A DNA stretch of 6,222 bases from Candidatus Melainabacteria bacterium GWA2_34_9 (lineage in GTDB: Bacteria > Cyanobacteriota > Vampirovibrionia > Gastranaerophilales > UBA9971), in contig MFRJ01000097.1 of the NCBI GenBank assembly GCA_001784535.1, forward strand, positions 1 through 6,222, written 5' to 3'. Each line of letters starts with the position of its first letter. The first letter of the stretch is position 1. The notes beneath the pieces were generated by a model. It was not told the DNA's origin and made no database searches. It saw only the letters and a list, made by a program, of their open reading frames with translations. Shown here piece after piece: positions 1-5,638 of the stretch. The translations under genes and the position numbers were made by a program.

Positions 1-203
1 AATAGCTCGATAAGCTCATTCTCGGTGATAATATTCATTTGTATTAGTATCTGCCCAAGTGGAAGATTTTGTTGTTTTTGCTGCTCCAGTCCTGCGCATA
101 ATTGTTCAATGGTTATTTTTTTGTAATGCAAAAGAATTTCTCCAATTTTAGGATTTTGGATTAATTCTTTTAGTAATTTTATACTTAGGTCTTTACCCGG
201 CAT
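1..203 (-). CDS. MshEN / GspE N-terminal-like domain protein, N-terminal part only (cut by left edge)
   Basis: The first 67 codons of a gene that continues past the left edge. The ATG at 203 follows a strong AAGGAG Shine-Dalgarno (210-215) with 6 bases between, and lies 20 bases after the clpC stop, so co-transcription with clpC is likely. Residues 19-67 read as two related units: IGEILLHYKKITIEQL (20-35), then a Gln-rich helix (QQKQQ, 41-45), then PLGQILIQMNIITENEL (48-64). This is the pattern of the MshEN (GspE N-terminal) fold found at the front of type II secretion and type IV pilus ATPases, where some members bind cyclic di-GMP, and in many short regulatory proteins. The usual Arg and Gly of the motif are replaced here (K19; K28/K29 and N57), so nucleotide binding is doubtful. 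No signal peptide or membrane segment is visible. What follows the domain is unknown, so neither a pilus ATPase nor a stand-alone adaptor can be excluded. Confidence 0.65.
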   Translation of the reverse strand, partial: MPGKDLSIKLLKELIQNPKIGEILLHYKKITIEQLCAGLEQQKQQNLPLGQILIQMNIITENELIEL

Positions 204-223
204 AATTTGCTCCTTCGACCAAA

Positions 224-2755
224 TTATTCTACTTGTTCTTTAGAAACTTTAACATCAGAAGAAGTTGCTGGAGTTTCTTTTGATTCTATTTCGAGTTCTT
301 CTTTTTTGATTGGAGTTCCCTCAATTCTTTCAAAAACAATTTTCTTACCTTCAAGTTTGACTTTTAATAAGTCGCCTTCTTTGTACATTCCGGTAAGAAT
401 TTCTTCTGCAATCGGATCTTCGATTTTTTTCTGGATAAGTCTTCTGAGAGGTCTTGCGCCATAAGTCTGGCTGTAGCCTTCTTCTGCAAGATAATCTTTT
501 GCCTCGTCAATAACTTCAACCTTGATTTCTTGAGTAGTAAGTCTCTTGATAAGGTCTGAAAGCATAATGTCCACGATTTGCCTGATTTCAGGTTTTGTAA
601 GATGTGCAAAGACAATGATATCATCGAGTCTATTGAGAAATTCAGGACGGAAGGCTTTTTTCAGTTCTTCCATTACAGTATCTTTCATCTTTTCGTATCT
701 GTCGCTTTCTTCATTTTCAGCAACAGCAAAGCCTAATTTTGACTGATTTTCCATGGTTCTGGCGCCGACGTTGCTTGTCATTATTATAATTGTGTTTTTG
801 AAATCGACAACGCGTCCTCTTGAATCGGTAAGTCTTCCGTCATCAAGAATTTGAAGCAGCATGTTGAATACATCAGGATGGGCTTTTTCAATTTCGTCGA
901 ATAAAACTAAAGAATATGGTTTCTTTCTTACTGCTTCTGTAAGCTGTCCGCCTTCATTATATCCGACATATCCCGGAGGAGAGCCTATAAGTTTGCTTAC
1001 AGCATGTTTTTCCATGTATTCTGACATATCGACTCTTATTATATTGTCTTCGGAGCCAAATACTGATTCTGCAAGAGCTTTTGCAAGTTCTGTTTTACCA
1101 ACACCGGTAGGTCCGCAGAAAGCAAAACTTCCAACTGGTCTGTTTGGACTTTTGAGACCGACACGGGCTCTTCTTATTGCTTTTGAAATTGCAACAACAG
1201 CGGAATGCTGTCCAATAACTCTGGCATGAAGAAGCTCTTCGAGTTTAAGAAGTCTTTCAGTCTCTGTTTCTGTAAGTTTTGTAACCGGAACACCTGTCCA
1301 TGTGCTTATAATTATTGCGATTTCTTCTTCTGTAACTACAGATTTATTAGCTTCCTGTTCAGTTTTCCATTTTTGAGAAACTTCTCTGATTTTATCTTTA
1401 AGTTCAGCTTCGGTATCTCTTAACTGGCTTGCTTTCTCAAATTCCTGATTTCTGATAGATTGTTCTTTGTTTTTGATAACCTGTTTAAGCTCTTTTTCAA
1501 TTTCTTTTCCTTCAGGCGGCAGTGAACTTGCCTGAAGTCTGACCCTTGAGCTGGCTTCGTCAATAAGATCAATAGCCTTATCAGGGAGAAATCTGTCTGT
1601 AATATATCTGTCAGAAAGTTTAACAGCAGCTTCTATTGCGGCATCAGAAATTATAAGTTTATGATGCTCTTCATATTTAGTTCTTAAGCCTTTAATAATC
1701 TCGATAGCCTCGTCAACAGAAGGCTGTTCTATGTATATAGGCTGGAATCTTCTTTCTAGTGCGGCATCTTTTTCGACGTGTTTTCTGTATTCGTCGAGAG
1801 TTGTAGCACCTATTACCTGTAATTCGCCTCTTGAAAGCACAGGTTTAAGAATATTAGCAGCATCAATAGCACCTTCTGCGGCACCGGCACCTATTAATGT
1901 ATGCATTTCATCGATTATGAGGATTACGTTTCCTGCTCCTCTTATTTCGTCCATAATTTTTTTGAGTCTTTCCTCAAATTCGCCTCTATATTTTGTACCT
2001 GCGACCAAAAGACCCATGTCAAGCTGGACAATTCTTTTATCTTCAAGAAATTCAGGAACTTCACAGTTTACTATTCTCAAAGCAAGACCTTCAGCAATAG
2101 CTGTTTTTCCAACACCCGGTTCGCCTATTAAAACAGGATTGTTTTTTGTACGGCGACCTAAAATTTGAATTAATCTTTCAATTTCTTTTTCTCTTCCTAC
2201 AACAGGGTCAAGGCGTTGTTCCTGTGCTGCCTGTGTAAGATTTGTGCCGAATTCGTCAAGAGTAGGGGTTTTGCTTCTTCCTCCGCTTGCTGCTGTAGAG
2301 GAAGTTGGAGCGCCTGTTCTGGTTTCTCCAAGCATTCTTATAACATTGCTTCTTACTTTATTAAGATCAACACCGAGATTTTCAAGAATTCTTGTTGCAA
2401 CACCTTCGCCTTCTCTGATTAAGCCCAAGAGAAGATGTTCTGTTCCGATATAATTATGTCCTAGTTGTCTTGCTTCATCCCATGACAATTCCAGTACACG
2501 TTTTGCTCTTGGTGTAAAAGGAATTTCTACTGCGACAAAACCTGAGCCTCGTCCTATGATTTTTTCAACTTCTATTCGGGCATCTTTAAGGTTAACGCCC
2601 ATGGCTTTTAAAGTTTTAGCGGCTATTCCTGTTCCTTCGCCAATAAGCCCTAACAGGATTTGTTCTGTGCCAACAAAGTTGTGACCTAACCTACGTGCTT
2701 CTTCCTGTGCCAGCATAATTACTTTAATTGCTTTTTCGGTAAAACGTTCAAACAT
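224..2755 (-). CDS. clpC: ATP-dependent Clp protease ATP-binding subunit ClpC (Hsp100/AAA+ unfoldase)
   Basis: A cytoplasmic hexameric AAA+ unfoldase that feeds substrates to ClpP. Numbered from the ATG at 2755 (843 aa): the double Clp-N repeat spans about 1-143, a Ser/Thr/Gly linker 144-165, and AAA+ module 1 has Walker A GEPGVGKT (211-218), Walker B VILIIDE (277-283) and the Arg pair R335-R336. A UVR-type coiled-coil middle region (about 420-460) marks ClpC rather than ClpA. Module 2 has Walker A GPTGVGKT (548-555), pore loop GYVGY (595-599), Walker B VLFDE (617-621) and sensor-2 GARPLRR (766-772). LGF at 674-676 matches the ClpP-docking loop, so a ClpP partner is expected. A charged tail (about 812-843) ends the protein. 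The start at 2755 has a GGAG site 6 bases upstream and gives the canonical [10 protein letters not shown]-terminus; an in-frame TTG at 2800 would add 15 atypical residues. The sequence is cyanobacterial/plastid-like. No ctsR, mcsA or mcsB is adjacent, and the next gene starts 20 bases downstream. Confidence 0.97.
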   Translation of the reverse strand: MFERFTEKAIKVIMLAQEEARRLGHNFVGTEQILLGLIGEGTGIAAKTLKAMGVNLKDARIEVEKIIGRGSGFVAVEIPFTPRAKRVLELSWDEARQLGHNYIGTEHLLLGLIREGEGVATRILENLGVDLNKVRSNVIRMLGETRTGAPTSSTAASGGRSKTPTLDEFGTNLTQAAQEQRLDPVVGREKEIERLIQILGRRTKNNPVLIGEPGVGKTAIAEGLALRIVNCEVPEFLEDKRIVQLDMGLLVAGTKYRGEFEERLKKIMDEIRGAGNVILIIDEMHTLIGAGAAEGAIDAANILKPVLSRGELQVIGATTLDEYRKHVEKDAALERRFQPIYIEQPSVDEAIEIIKGLRTKYEEHHKLIISDAAIEAAVKLSDRYITDRFLPDKAIDLIDEASSRVRLQASSLPPEGKEIEKELKQVIKNKEQSIRNQEFEKASQLRDTEAELKDKIREVSQKWKTEQEANKSVVTEEEIAIIISTWTGVPVTKLTETETERLLKLEELLHARVIGQHSAVVAISKAIRRARVGLKSPNRPVGSFAFCGPTGVGKTELAKALAESVFGSEDNIIRVDMSEYMEKHAVSKLIGSPPGYVGYNEGGQLTEAVRKKPYSLVLFDEIEKAHPDVFNMLLQILDDGRLTDSRGRVVDFKNTIIIMTSNVGARTMENQSKLGFAVAENEESDRYEKMKDTVMEELKKAFRPEFLNRLDDIIVFAHLTKPEIRQIVDIMLSDLIKRLTTQEIKVEVIDEAKDYLAEEGYSQTYGARPLRRLIQKKIEDPIAEEILTGMYKEGDLLKVKLEGKKIVFERIEGTPIKKEELEIESKETPATSSDVKVSKEQVE

Positions 2756-2761
2756 ATATAT

Positions 2762-2765
2762 CTCC
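2762..2765 (-). promoter_or_regulatory. Shine-Dalgarno deciding the clpC start
   Basis: GGAG on the minus strand, 6 bases before the ATG at 2755. It fixes the start 45 bases inside the longest open frame. The alternative TTG at 2800 lies about where the predicted transcript begins, so it is unlikely to be used. Confidence 0.75.
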
Positions 2766-2806
2766 AAAATTCTAGAATAAAGAAAATAAACAAACTCCAA
2801 TTACCT

Positions 2807-2836
2807 ATTTTACTATAATATGGGGGTTTATATCAA
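2807..2836 (-). promoter_or_regulatory. Predicted sigma70-type promoter of clpC
   Basis: On the minus strand, TTGATA (2831-2836) and TAAAAT (2807-2812) are separated by 18 bases, each one or two mismatches from consensus. The expected transcription start is near 2800, giving a leader of about 45 bases. No CIRCE element or CtsR-type direct repeat was seen near it, so heat-shock control is not visible from this sequence. It is predicted from sequence alone, in AT-rich DNA where chance matches are common. Confidence 0.5.
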
Positions 2837-2898
2837 TCATAAAAATAAAATATATTTTTCACTTATTATCGAACAGTTAAGGTAAAACCTTTAATTTA

Positions 2899-4044
2899 TC
2901 ACTCATCTCTTGTGTAAATTCTTGGAAGACGGACTTTTAGCTGACATGTCAGTTCATAATTTATTGTGCCAAGCAGGTTTGCCCATTCGTCAATTTGAAT
3001 TGACTCATTTTCGTCATGTCCTATAAGTGTAATTATATCGCCTGTTTCGACAATGTTAACATTTGATACATCAAACATCATTTGATCCATTGTTATATTG
3101 CCTATTTGTTTTACTTTTTGTCCGTTTATAAGTCCGTAAATTTTGTTTGAAAGGTTTCTTGGGACTCCATCAGCGTATCCTATAGGAATTGTAGCGATTT
3201 TTGTAACTTCATTTTCTGTTACAAAACTATGTCCGTAACTTACACCGTTTTCTTTTTCTATTTCTTTAAGGAAGATAATTCTTCCTTTGAGGCTCATAGC
3301 GGGTTTTAATTCCGGTTTATTTATTATATACGGATTTAAATCAGGTATAAGTCCGTAAATTCCTATTCCTGCTCTTACCATGTCATAGTGCATGTTTTTA
3401 TAGCTTATTAATCCTGCTGTGTTAACAAGATGTTTCAAGATATTTTTATTATTCAATTCTTTGGTTGTCTCTAACCATTTTTGTTTTTGAATTTCGCTTT
3501 TATCTAAACATTCTGCGCAGGCAAGATGAGAAAAAACACCTTTTAATTGGATCTGTCTAGTGTTTAAAATTTTGTTTATAAAATCAGGAGCATCTTTATA
3601 AGAAAGCCCTATTCTATTCATGCCGGTGTCAACTTTTATATGAACTTGTGGTTTTTTCTTTAGCCTGTTATAAGTTTCTATACAGGCATTAATATGGCTA
3701 TCAGTAAATATAGAAATTTGTATTTCGTGTTCGGTGGCGGAAGTAATAGCCCATTCCGGAGTTGAACCCAGAACAAGTATCGGAGAGATTATACCTGACT
3801 GTCTTAGTTGTATTCCTTCATCTACGGAAGCTACTCCAAGCATATCAACACCTGATGCCAGAAGAGTAGGTGCTGTCATTGTGGAGCCATGTCCATATGC
3901 ATCTGCCTTAACAACCGCAAGAAACTTTGTATCAGAAGAAGTAAAGTCTTTTAAAACTTTAATATTATGTTCAATGTGTGCAAGATTTATTTCAACCCAC
4001 GCATCACGCCTTGATTGGATAAATGGTTTTCTAAATTGCGACAT
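2899..4044 (-). CDS. alr: Alanine racemase (PLP-dependent), biosynthetic
   Basis: Interconverts L- and D-alanine in the cytoplasm, supplying D-Ala for peptidoglycan. Numbered from the ATG at 4044 the protein has 381 residues, normal for the family. It is a fold-type III enzyme: an N-terminal TIM barrel with the PLP-lysine in VVKADAYGHG (K46), MNRIG (142-146) with the PLP-contacting Arg144, then HLACAE (173-178). The C-terminal beta domain carries the catalytic tyrosine in VSYGHSF (Y270), IGYADGVPR (288-296) and the substrate-pocket MDQ (319-321). All key residues are present, so it should be active. The open frame extends upstream to a TTG at 4122, but those 26 residues are Lys-rich and unlike the family, lack a ribosome site, and lie upstream of the predicted promoter. 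The ATG at 4044 has only a weak purine-rich AAGAAG upstream. There is no signal peptide. The gene is divergent from the dehydrogenase at 4219; clpC follows on the same strand after 143 bases with no clear terminator between. Confidence 0.96.
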   Translation of the reverse strand: MSQFRKPFIQSRRDAWVEINLAHIEHNIKVLKDFTSSDTKFLAVVKADAYGHGSTMTAPTLLASGVDMLGVASVDEGIQLRQSGIISPILVLGSTPEWAITSATEHEIQISIFTDSHINACIETYNRLKKKPQVHIKVDTGMNRIGLSYKDAPDFINKILNTRQIQLKGVFSHLACAECLDKSEIQKQKWLETTKELNNKNILKHLVNTAGLISYKNMHYDMVRAGIGIYGLIPDLNPYIINKPELKPAMSLKGRIIFLKEIEKENGVSYGHSFVTENEVTKIATIPIGYADGVPRNLSNKIYGLINGQKVKQIGNITMDQMMFDVSNVNIVETGDIITLIGHDENESIQIDEWANLLGTINYELTCQLKVRLPRIYTRDE

Positions 4045-4072
4045 TTTTGTAAACTTCTTTCTTTCAGTTTTA

Positions 4073-4101
4073 ATTTTAGTTGCTTTATAATTTTGTTTCA
4101 A
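4073..4101 (-). promoter_or_regulatory. Predicted sigma70-type promoter of alr
   Basis: On the minus strand, TTGAAA (4096-4101) and TAAAAT (4073-4078) have 17 bases between them, close to consensus in both boxes and spacing. The expected start is near 4066, about 20 bases before the ATG at 4044. It excludes the upstream TTG at 4122 as the translation start. Confidence 0.5.
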
Positions 4102-4159
4102 CAAGAAGGTATTTGTTTTCAATTAAAATTAAAATTTGTGACTTTATTTTATGTATTTG

Positions 4160-4187
4160 TTGACTAATTTTCTTTATTTTTTACACT
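4160..4187 (+). promoter_or_regulatory. Predicted promoter of the Gfo/Idh/MocA dehydrogenase gene
   Basis: TTGACT (4160-4165) and TACACT (4182-4187) with a 16-base spacer. The -35 box is good and the -10 is poor. The expected start is near 4194, a leader of only about 25 bases. The -10 box touches the inverted repeat at 4186-4205, so a protein bound there could block the promoter; this is an inference. Confidence 0.4.
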
Positions 4188-4205
4188 GAAAGAGTAAACT
4201 TTCAG
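4186..4205 (+). repeat. Perfect inverted repeat overlapping the -10 box and Shine-Dalgarno
   Basis: CTGAAAG (4186-4192) and CTTTCAG (4199-4205) form a perfect 7-base inverted repeat around a 6-base spacer. The right arm covers the first two bases of the AGGAG ribosome site (4204-4208). As DNA it could be a repressor operator over the transcription start. As RNA, if transcription begins further upstream than predicted, the hairpin would partly hide the ribosome site. Confidence 0.55.
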
Positions 4206-4219
4206 GAGTATAAAAGTTT
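4196..4219 (+). repeat. Alternative inverted repeat presenting the Shine-Dalgarno in its loop
   Basis: AAACTTT (4196-4202) can pair with AAAGTTT (4213-4219). The stem is 7 base pairs and its 10-base loop contains the whole AGGAG. It shares bases 4199-4202 with the right arm of the repeat at 4186-4205, so the two cannot form together. All but one pair are A-T, so the hairpin is weak. Confidence 0.45.
4204..4208 (+). promoter_or_regulatory. Shine-Dalgarno supporting the TTG start of the dehydrogenase
   Basis: AGGAG lies 10 bases before the TTG at 4219, slightly further than usual. No ATG or GTG in the same frame lies near it, so the TTG is the only credible start. The nearby GTG (4223) and ATG (4229) are out of frame. 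Confidence 0.65.
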
Positions 4220-5226
4220 TGAGTGTTAATGGAGTTAAAGTATCGGTACTTGGTTGTGGCGTCTGGGGTAGAAATCTCGTAAGAAATTTTTACAACCTCG
4301 AGGCTTTACATAGTGTTTGTGATATGGATACAGACACACTTTGTGCTATTTCGTCCCAATATAAAGGGGTTAAATGCGTAAGTGATTTTGATGATGTCCT
4401 AAAAATGGACGAAATAAAAGGCGTTGTGATTGCAACTCCAAGCCATACTCACTATAAGCTTGTAAAAAAAGCTCTTGAGGCTGGAAAAAACGTTTATGTT
4501 GAGAAACCTATTGCAACAAGCAGCGTTGAAGCTCAAGAGTTAAACGAACTTGCAGAAGAAAAGGGGCTTGTTCTAATGGTAGGGCATTTATTGCTTTATC
4601 ACCCTGCCGTTACAAGACTAAAATCCTTGATTAAAGAAGGTGTTCTCGGCGATATTAAATATGTTCAGAGCGACAGGCTTAATGTTAACTTTTTCAGGAA
4701 TGACAGAAGTGTAATGTGGGATTTAACCCCGCATGATCTTTCCATGGCGGCGTATGTTATTGATAGAAAGCCTTTAAGTGTTCAATCAGCGGTTGGCTGT
4801 TCTGTAAATAACGACGGAATTATTGATATTTCGCATATAGATGTTAATTTTGAGGATGATGTTCTCGTGCATTTAAGTGACAGTTGGATTCATCCTATTA
4901 AGAGAGTTGTTCTTATTGTAAGAGGCACCAGGGCTACTGCGGTTCTTGATGATACTTTGTCTGAAAACAAGCTTGTGGTTTATGATAATTTTTCTCAGGA
5001 AAAAAGAATTGTCGAGACCCCTGATTATATTGAAATAGAACCTTTAAAGCTTGAGTGTCAGCATTTTCTCAGCTGCATAGAAAATGGAATTAAGCCAAGA
5101 AGTGACGGACTTAACGGTTATGAAGTGGTGAAAATTCTTGAAGATGCGGAAAAGATTATGCTTGGAAATAAATACAGTAAAATATCCGATATTAAGCTTG
5201 TTTCTTCAAGGACAAAACAGGAATAA
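4219..5226 (+). CDS. Gfo/Idh/MocA-family NAD(P)-dependent oxidoreductase, WlbA/WbpB-like
   Basis: A cytoplasmic 335-residue dehydrogenase with the two-domain Gfo/Idh/MocA architecture and normal length. Residues 8-24 form the Rossmann nucleotide-binding strand and turn, with GCGVWGRN (12-19). An acidic patch VCDMD (33-37) ends strand 2, which usually indicates a preference for NAD. ATPSHTH (72-78) and the signature EKP (95-97, with conserved K96) close the nucleotide domain. The C-terminal domain has GHLLLYHP (122-129) and DLTPHDLSM (168-176), where H172 lies in the expected catalytic position. The GxWGxNLVRNF opening, the HPAV(T)RLK segment and the PHD motif read most like WlbA/WbpB, which oxidise C3 of UDP-GlcNAc uronic acid for surface-glycan sugars; this subfamily call is an inference. 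The partner aminotransferase and acetyltransferase of that pathway are not in the window, so the substrate is unproven. The gene starts with TTG, is divergent from alr, and is followed by tRNA-Gly after 50 bases with no clear terminator between. Confidence 0.88.
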   Translation: MSVNGVKVSVLGCGVWGRNLVRNFYNLEALHSVCDMDTDTLCAISSQYKGVKCVSDFDDVLKMDEIKGVVIATPSHTHYKLVKKALEAGKNVYVEKPIATSSVEAQELNELAEEKGLVLMVGHLLLYHPAVTRLKSLIKEGVLGDIKYVQSDRLNVNFFRNDRSVMWDLTPHDLSMAAYVIDRKPLSVQSAVGCSVNNDGIIDISHIDVNFEDDVLVHLSDSWIHPIKRVVLIVRGTRATAVLDDTLSENKLVVYDNFSQEKRIVETPDYIEIEPLKLECQHFLSCIENGIKPRSDGLNGYEVVKILEDAEKIMLGNKYSKISDIKLVSSRTKQE

Positions 5227-5236
5227 GAAGAAGGTA

Positions 5237-5264
5237 TTGTAAATAAATTTTTCGCATGTATAAT
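5237..5264 (+). promoter_or_regulatory. Predicted promoter of tRNA-Gly
   Basis: TTGTAA (5237-5242) and a perfect TATAAT (5259-5264) with a 16-base spacer. The expected start is near 5271, about six bases before the mature tRNA 5' end. It begins 10 bases after the dehydrogenase stop, so the tRNA is probably its own unit, although read-through from upstream is possible. Confidence 0.65.
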
Positions 5265-5275
5265 TTATATTAATC

Positions 5276-5348
<73 letters not shown>

Positions 5349-5385
5349 TTTTTTATTGGAAATAAATTTTAGATTTTATAAAAAG

Positions 5386-5409
5386 AGAGCAGAATACCCT
5401 GCTCTTTTT
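5386..5409 (+). terminator. Rho-independent terminator after tRNA-Gly
   Basis: AGAGCAG (5386-5392) and CTGCTCT (5399-5405) form a perfect 7-base stem with a 6-base loop, followed by a T-run (5405-5409). An A-run (5381-5384) on the left extends the stem weakly. It ends the tRNA transcript about 38 bases beyond the mature 3' end and separates it from tig. Confidence 0.85.
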
Positions 5410-5470
5410 GATTTATATTGTAAGAATAAAATATCCTTCAATAGTTCGAGTTCTTGTATAAAAATTTTTA

Positions 5471-5500
5471 TTATAATTTGATTCTGAAGTTGAATTATAA
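5471..5500 (+). repeat. Inverted repeat able to form a 13-pair stem with a tetraloop
   Basis: Bases 5471-5483 can pair with 5488-5500 around the loop CTGA. Eight outer pairs are perfect (TTATAATT with AATTATAA). Five inner pairs include three G-T wobbles, which pair in RNA on either strand only as G-U on the plus-strand transcript. It contains no G-C pair, so stability is modest. It lacks a T-run and is not a terminator. Confidence 0.45.
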
Positions 5501-5508
5501 ATTGGGCT

Positions 5509-5543
5509 TAAAGTAACGTTCGGTTCAAGAAAGATTTACTTTA
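5509..5543 (+). repeat. Inverted repeat TAAAGTAA / TTACTTTA
   Basis: Perfect 8-base arms (5509-5516 and 5536-5543) separated by 19 bases. The right arm overlaps the candidate tig -35 box. It could be an operator or an RNA stem; at this AT content it could also be chance. Confidence 0.4.
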
Positions 5544-5563
5544 GATTGTTTAAAGTGTACTAT
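5535..5563 (+). promoter_or_regulatory. Weak promoter candidate for tig
   Basis: TTTACT (5535-5540) and TACTAT (5558-5563) with a 17-base spacer. Each box matches consensus at only 4 of 6 positions. It is offered because tig lies after a terminator and must have its own promoter in 5410-5638; the AT content allows other placements. Confidence 0.25.
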
Positions 5564-5638
5564 TGAAAATGGAAAATTATAAAAAATCCGAAAAAGTAAA
5601 ATAAATAGCGATAATCAGTATAAAAGAGAAAATAAATT

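Larger units (their letters stand above)
5410..5638 (+). other. AT-rich intergenic region upstream of tig
   Basis: The roughly 230 bases between the terminator and the tig start hold no credible gene. There is an AT-only 14-base palindrome (5458-5471), two longer inverted repeats (5471-5500, 5509-5543) and one weak promoter candidate (5535-5563). A 12-codon frame at 5569-5604 lacks a ribosome site. No known riboswitch or RNA family was recognised. Confidence 0.6.

Noticed and set aside
364..624. 86-codon minus-strand frame inside the 3' end of clpC
   Set aside because: It is an alternative frame overlapping the conserved ClpC C-terminal domain; the Lys/Leu-rich product resembles no known family.
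1731..2168. Plus-strand open frame of 145 codons opposite clpC (and others at 861-1229, 207-464)
   Set aside because: These are antisense shadows of a strongly conserved gene. Their products are Ser/Phe-rich with no recognisable domain, and there is no ribosome site.
2877..2894. Small hairpin (AAGG/CCTT with a 5-base loop) just after the alr stop
   Set aside because: Only four perfect pairs plus a bulged extension, and no T-run follows on the alr strand, so it is not a credible terminator.
5441..5455. T-loop-like GTTCGAG, as a possible tRNA remnant or attachment site beside tRNA-Gly
   Set aside because: No flanking stem and no direct repeat of the tRNA 3' end were found, and no integrase or phage genes are present.
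5458..5471. 14-base AT-only palindrome
   Set aside because: A run of A followed by a run of T is expected by chance in this AT-rich intergenic DNA.
5569..5604. 12-codon ATG frame upstream of tig, as a possible leader peptide
   Set aside because: It has no ribosome site, no run of one regulatory amino acid and no terminator after it; the Lys-rich content follows from the A-rich DNA.
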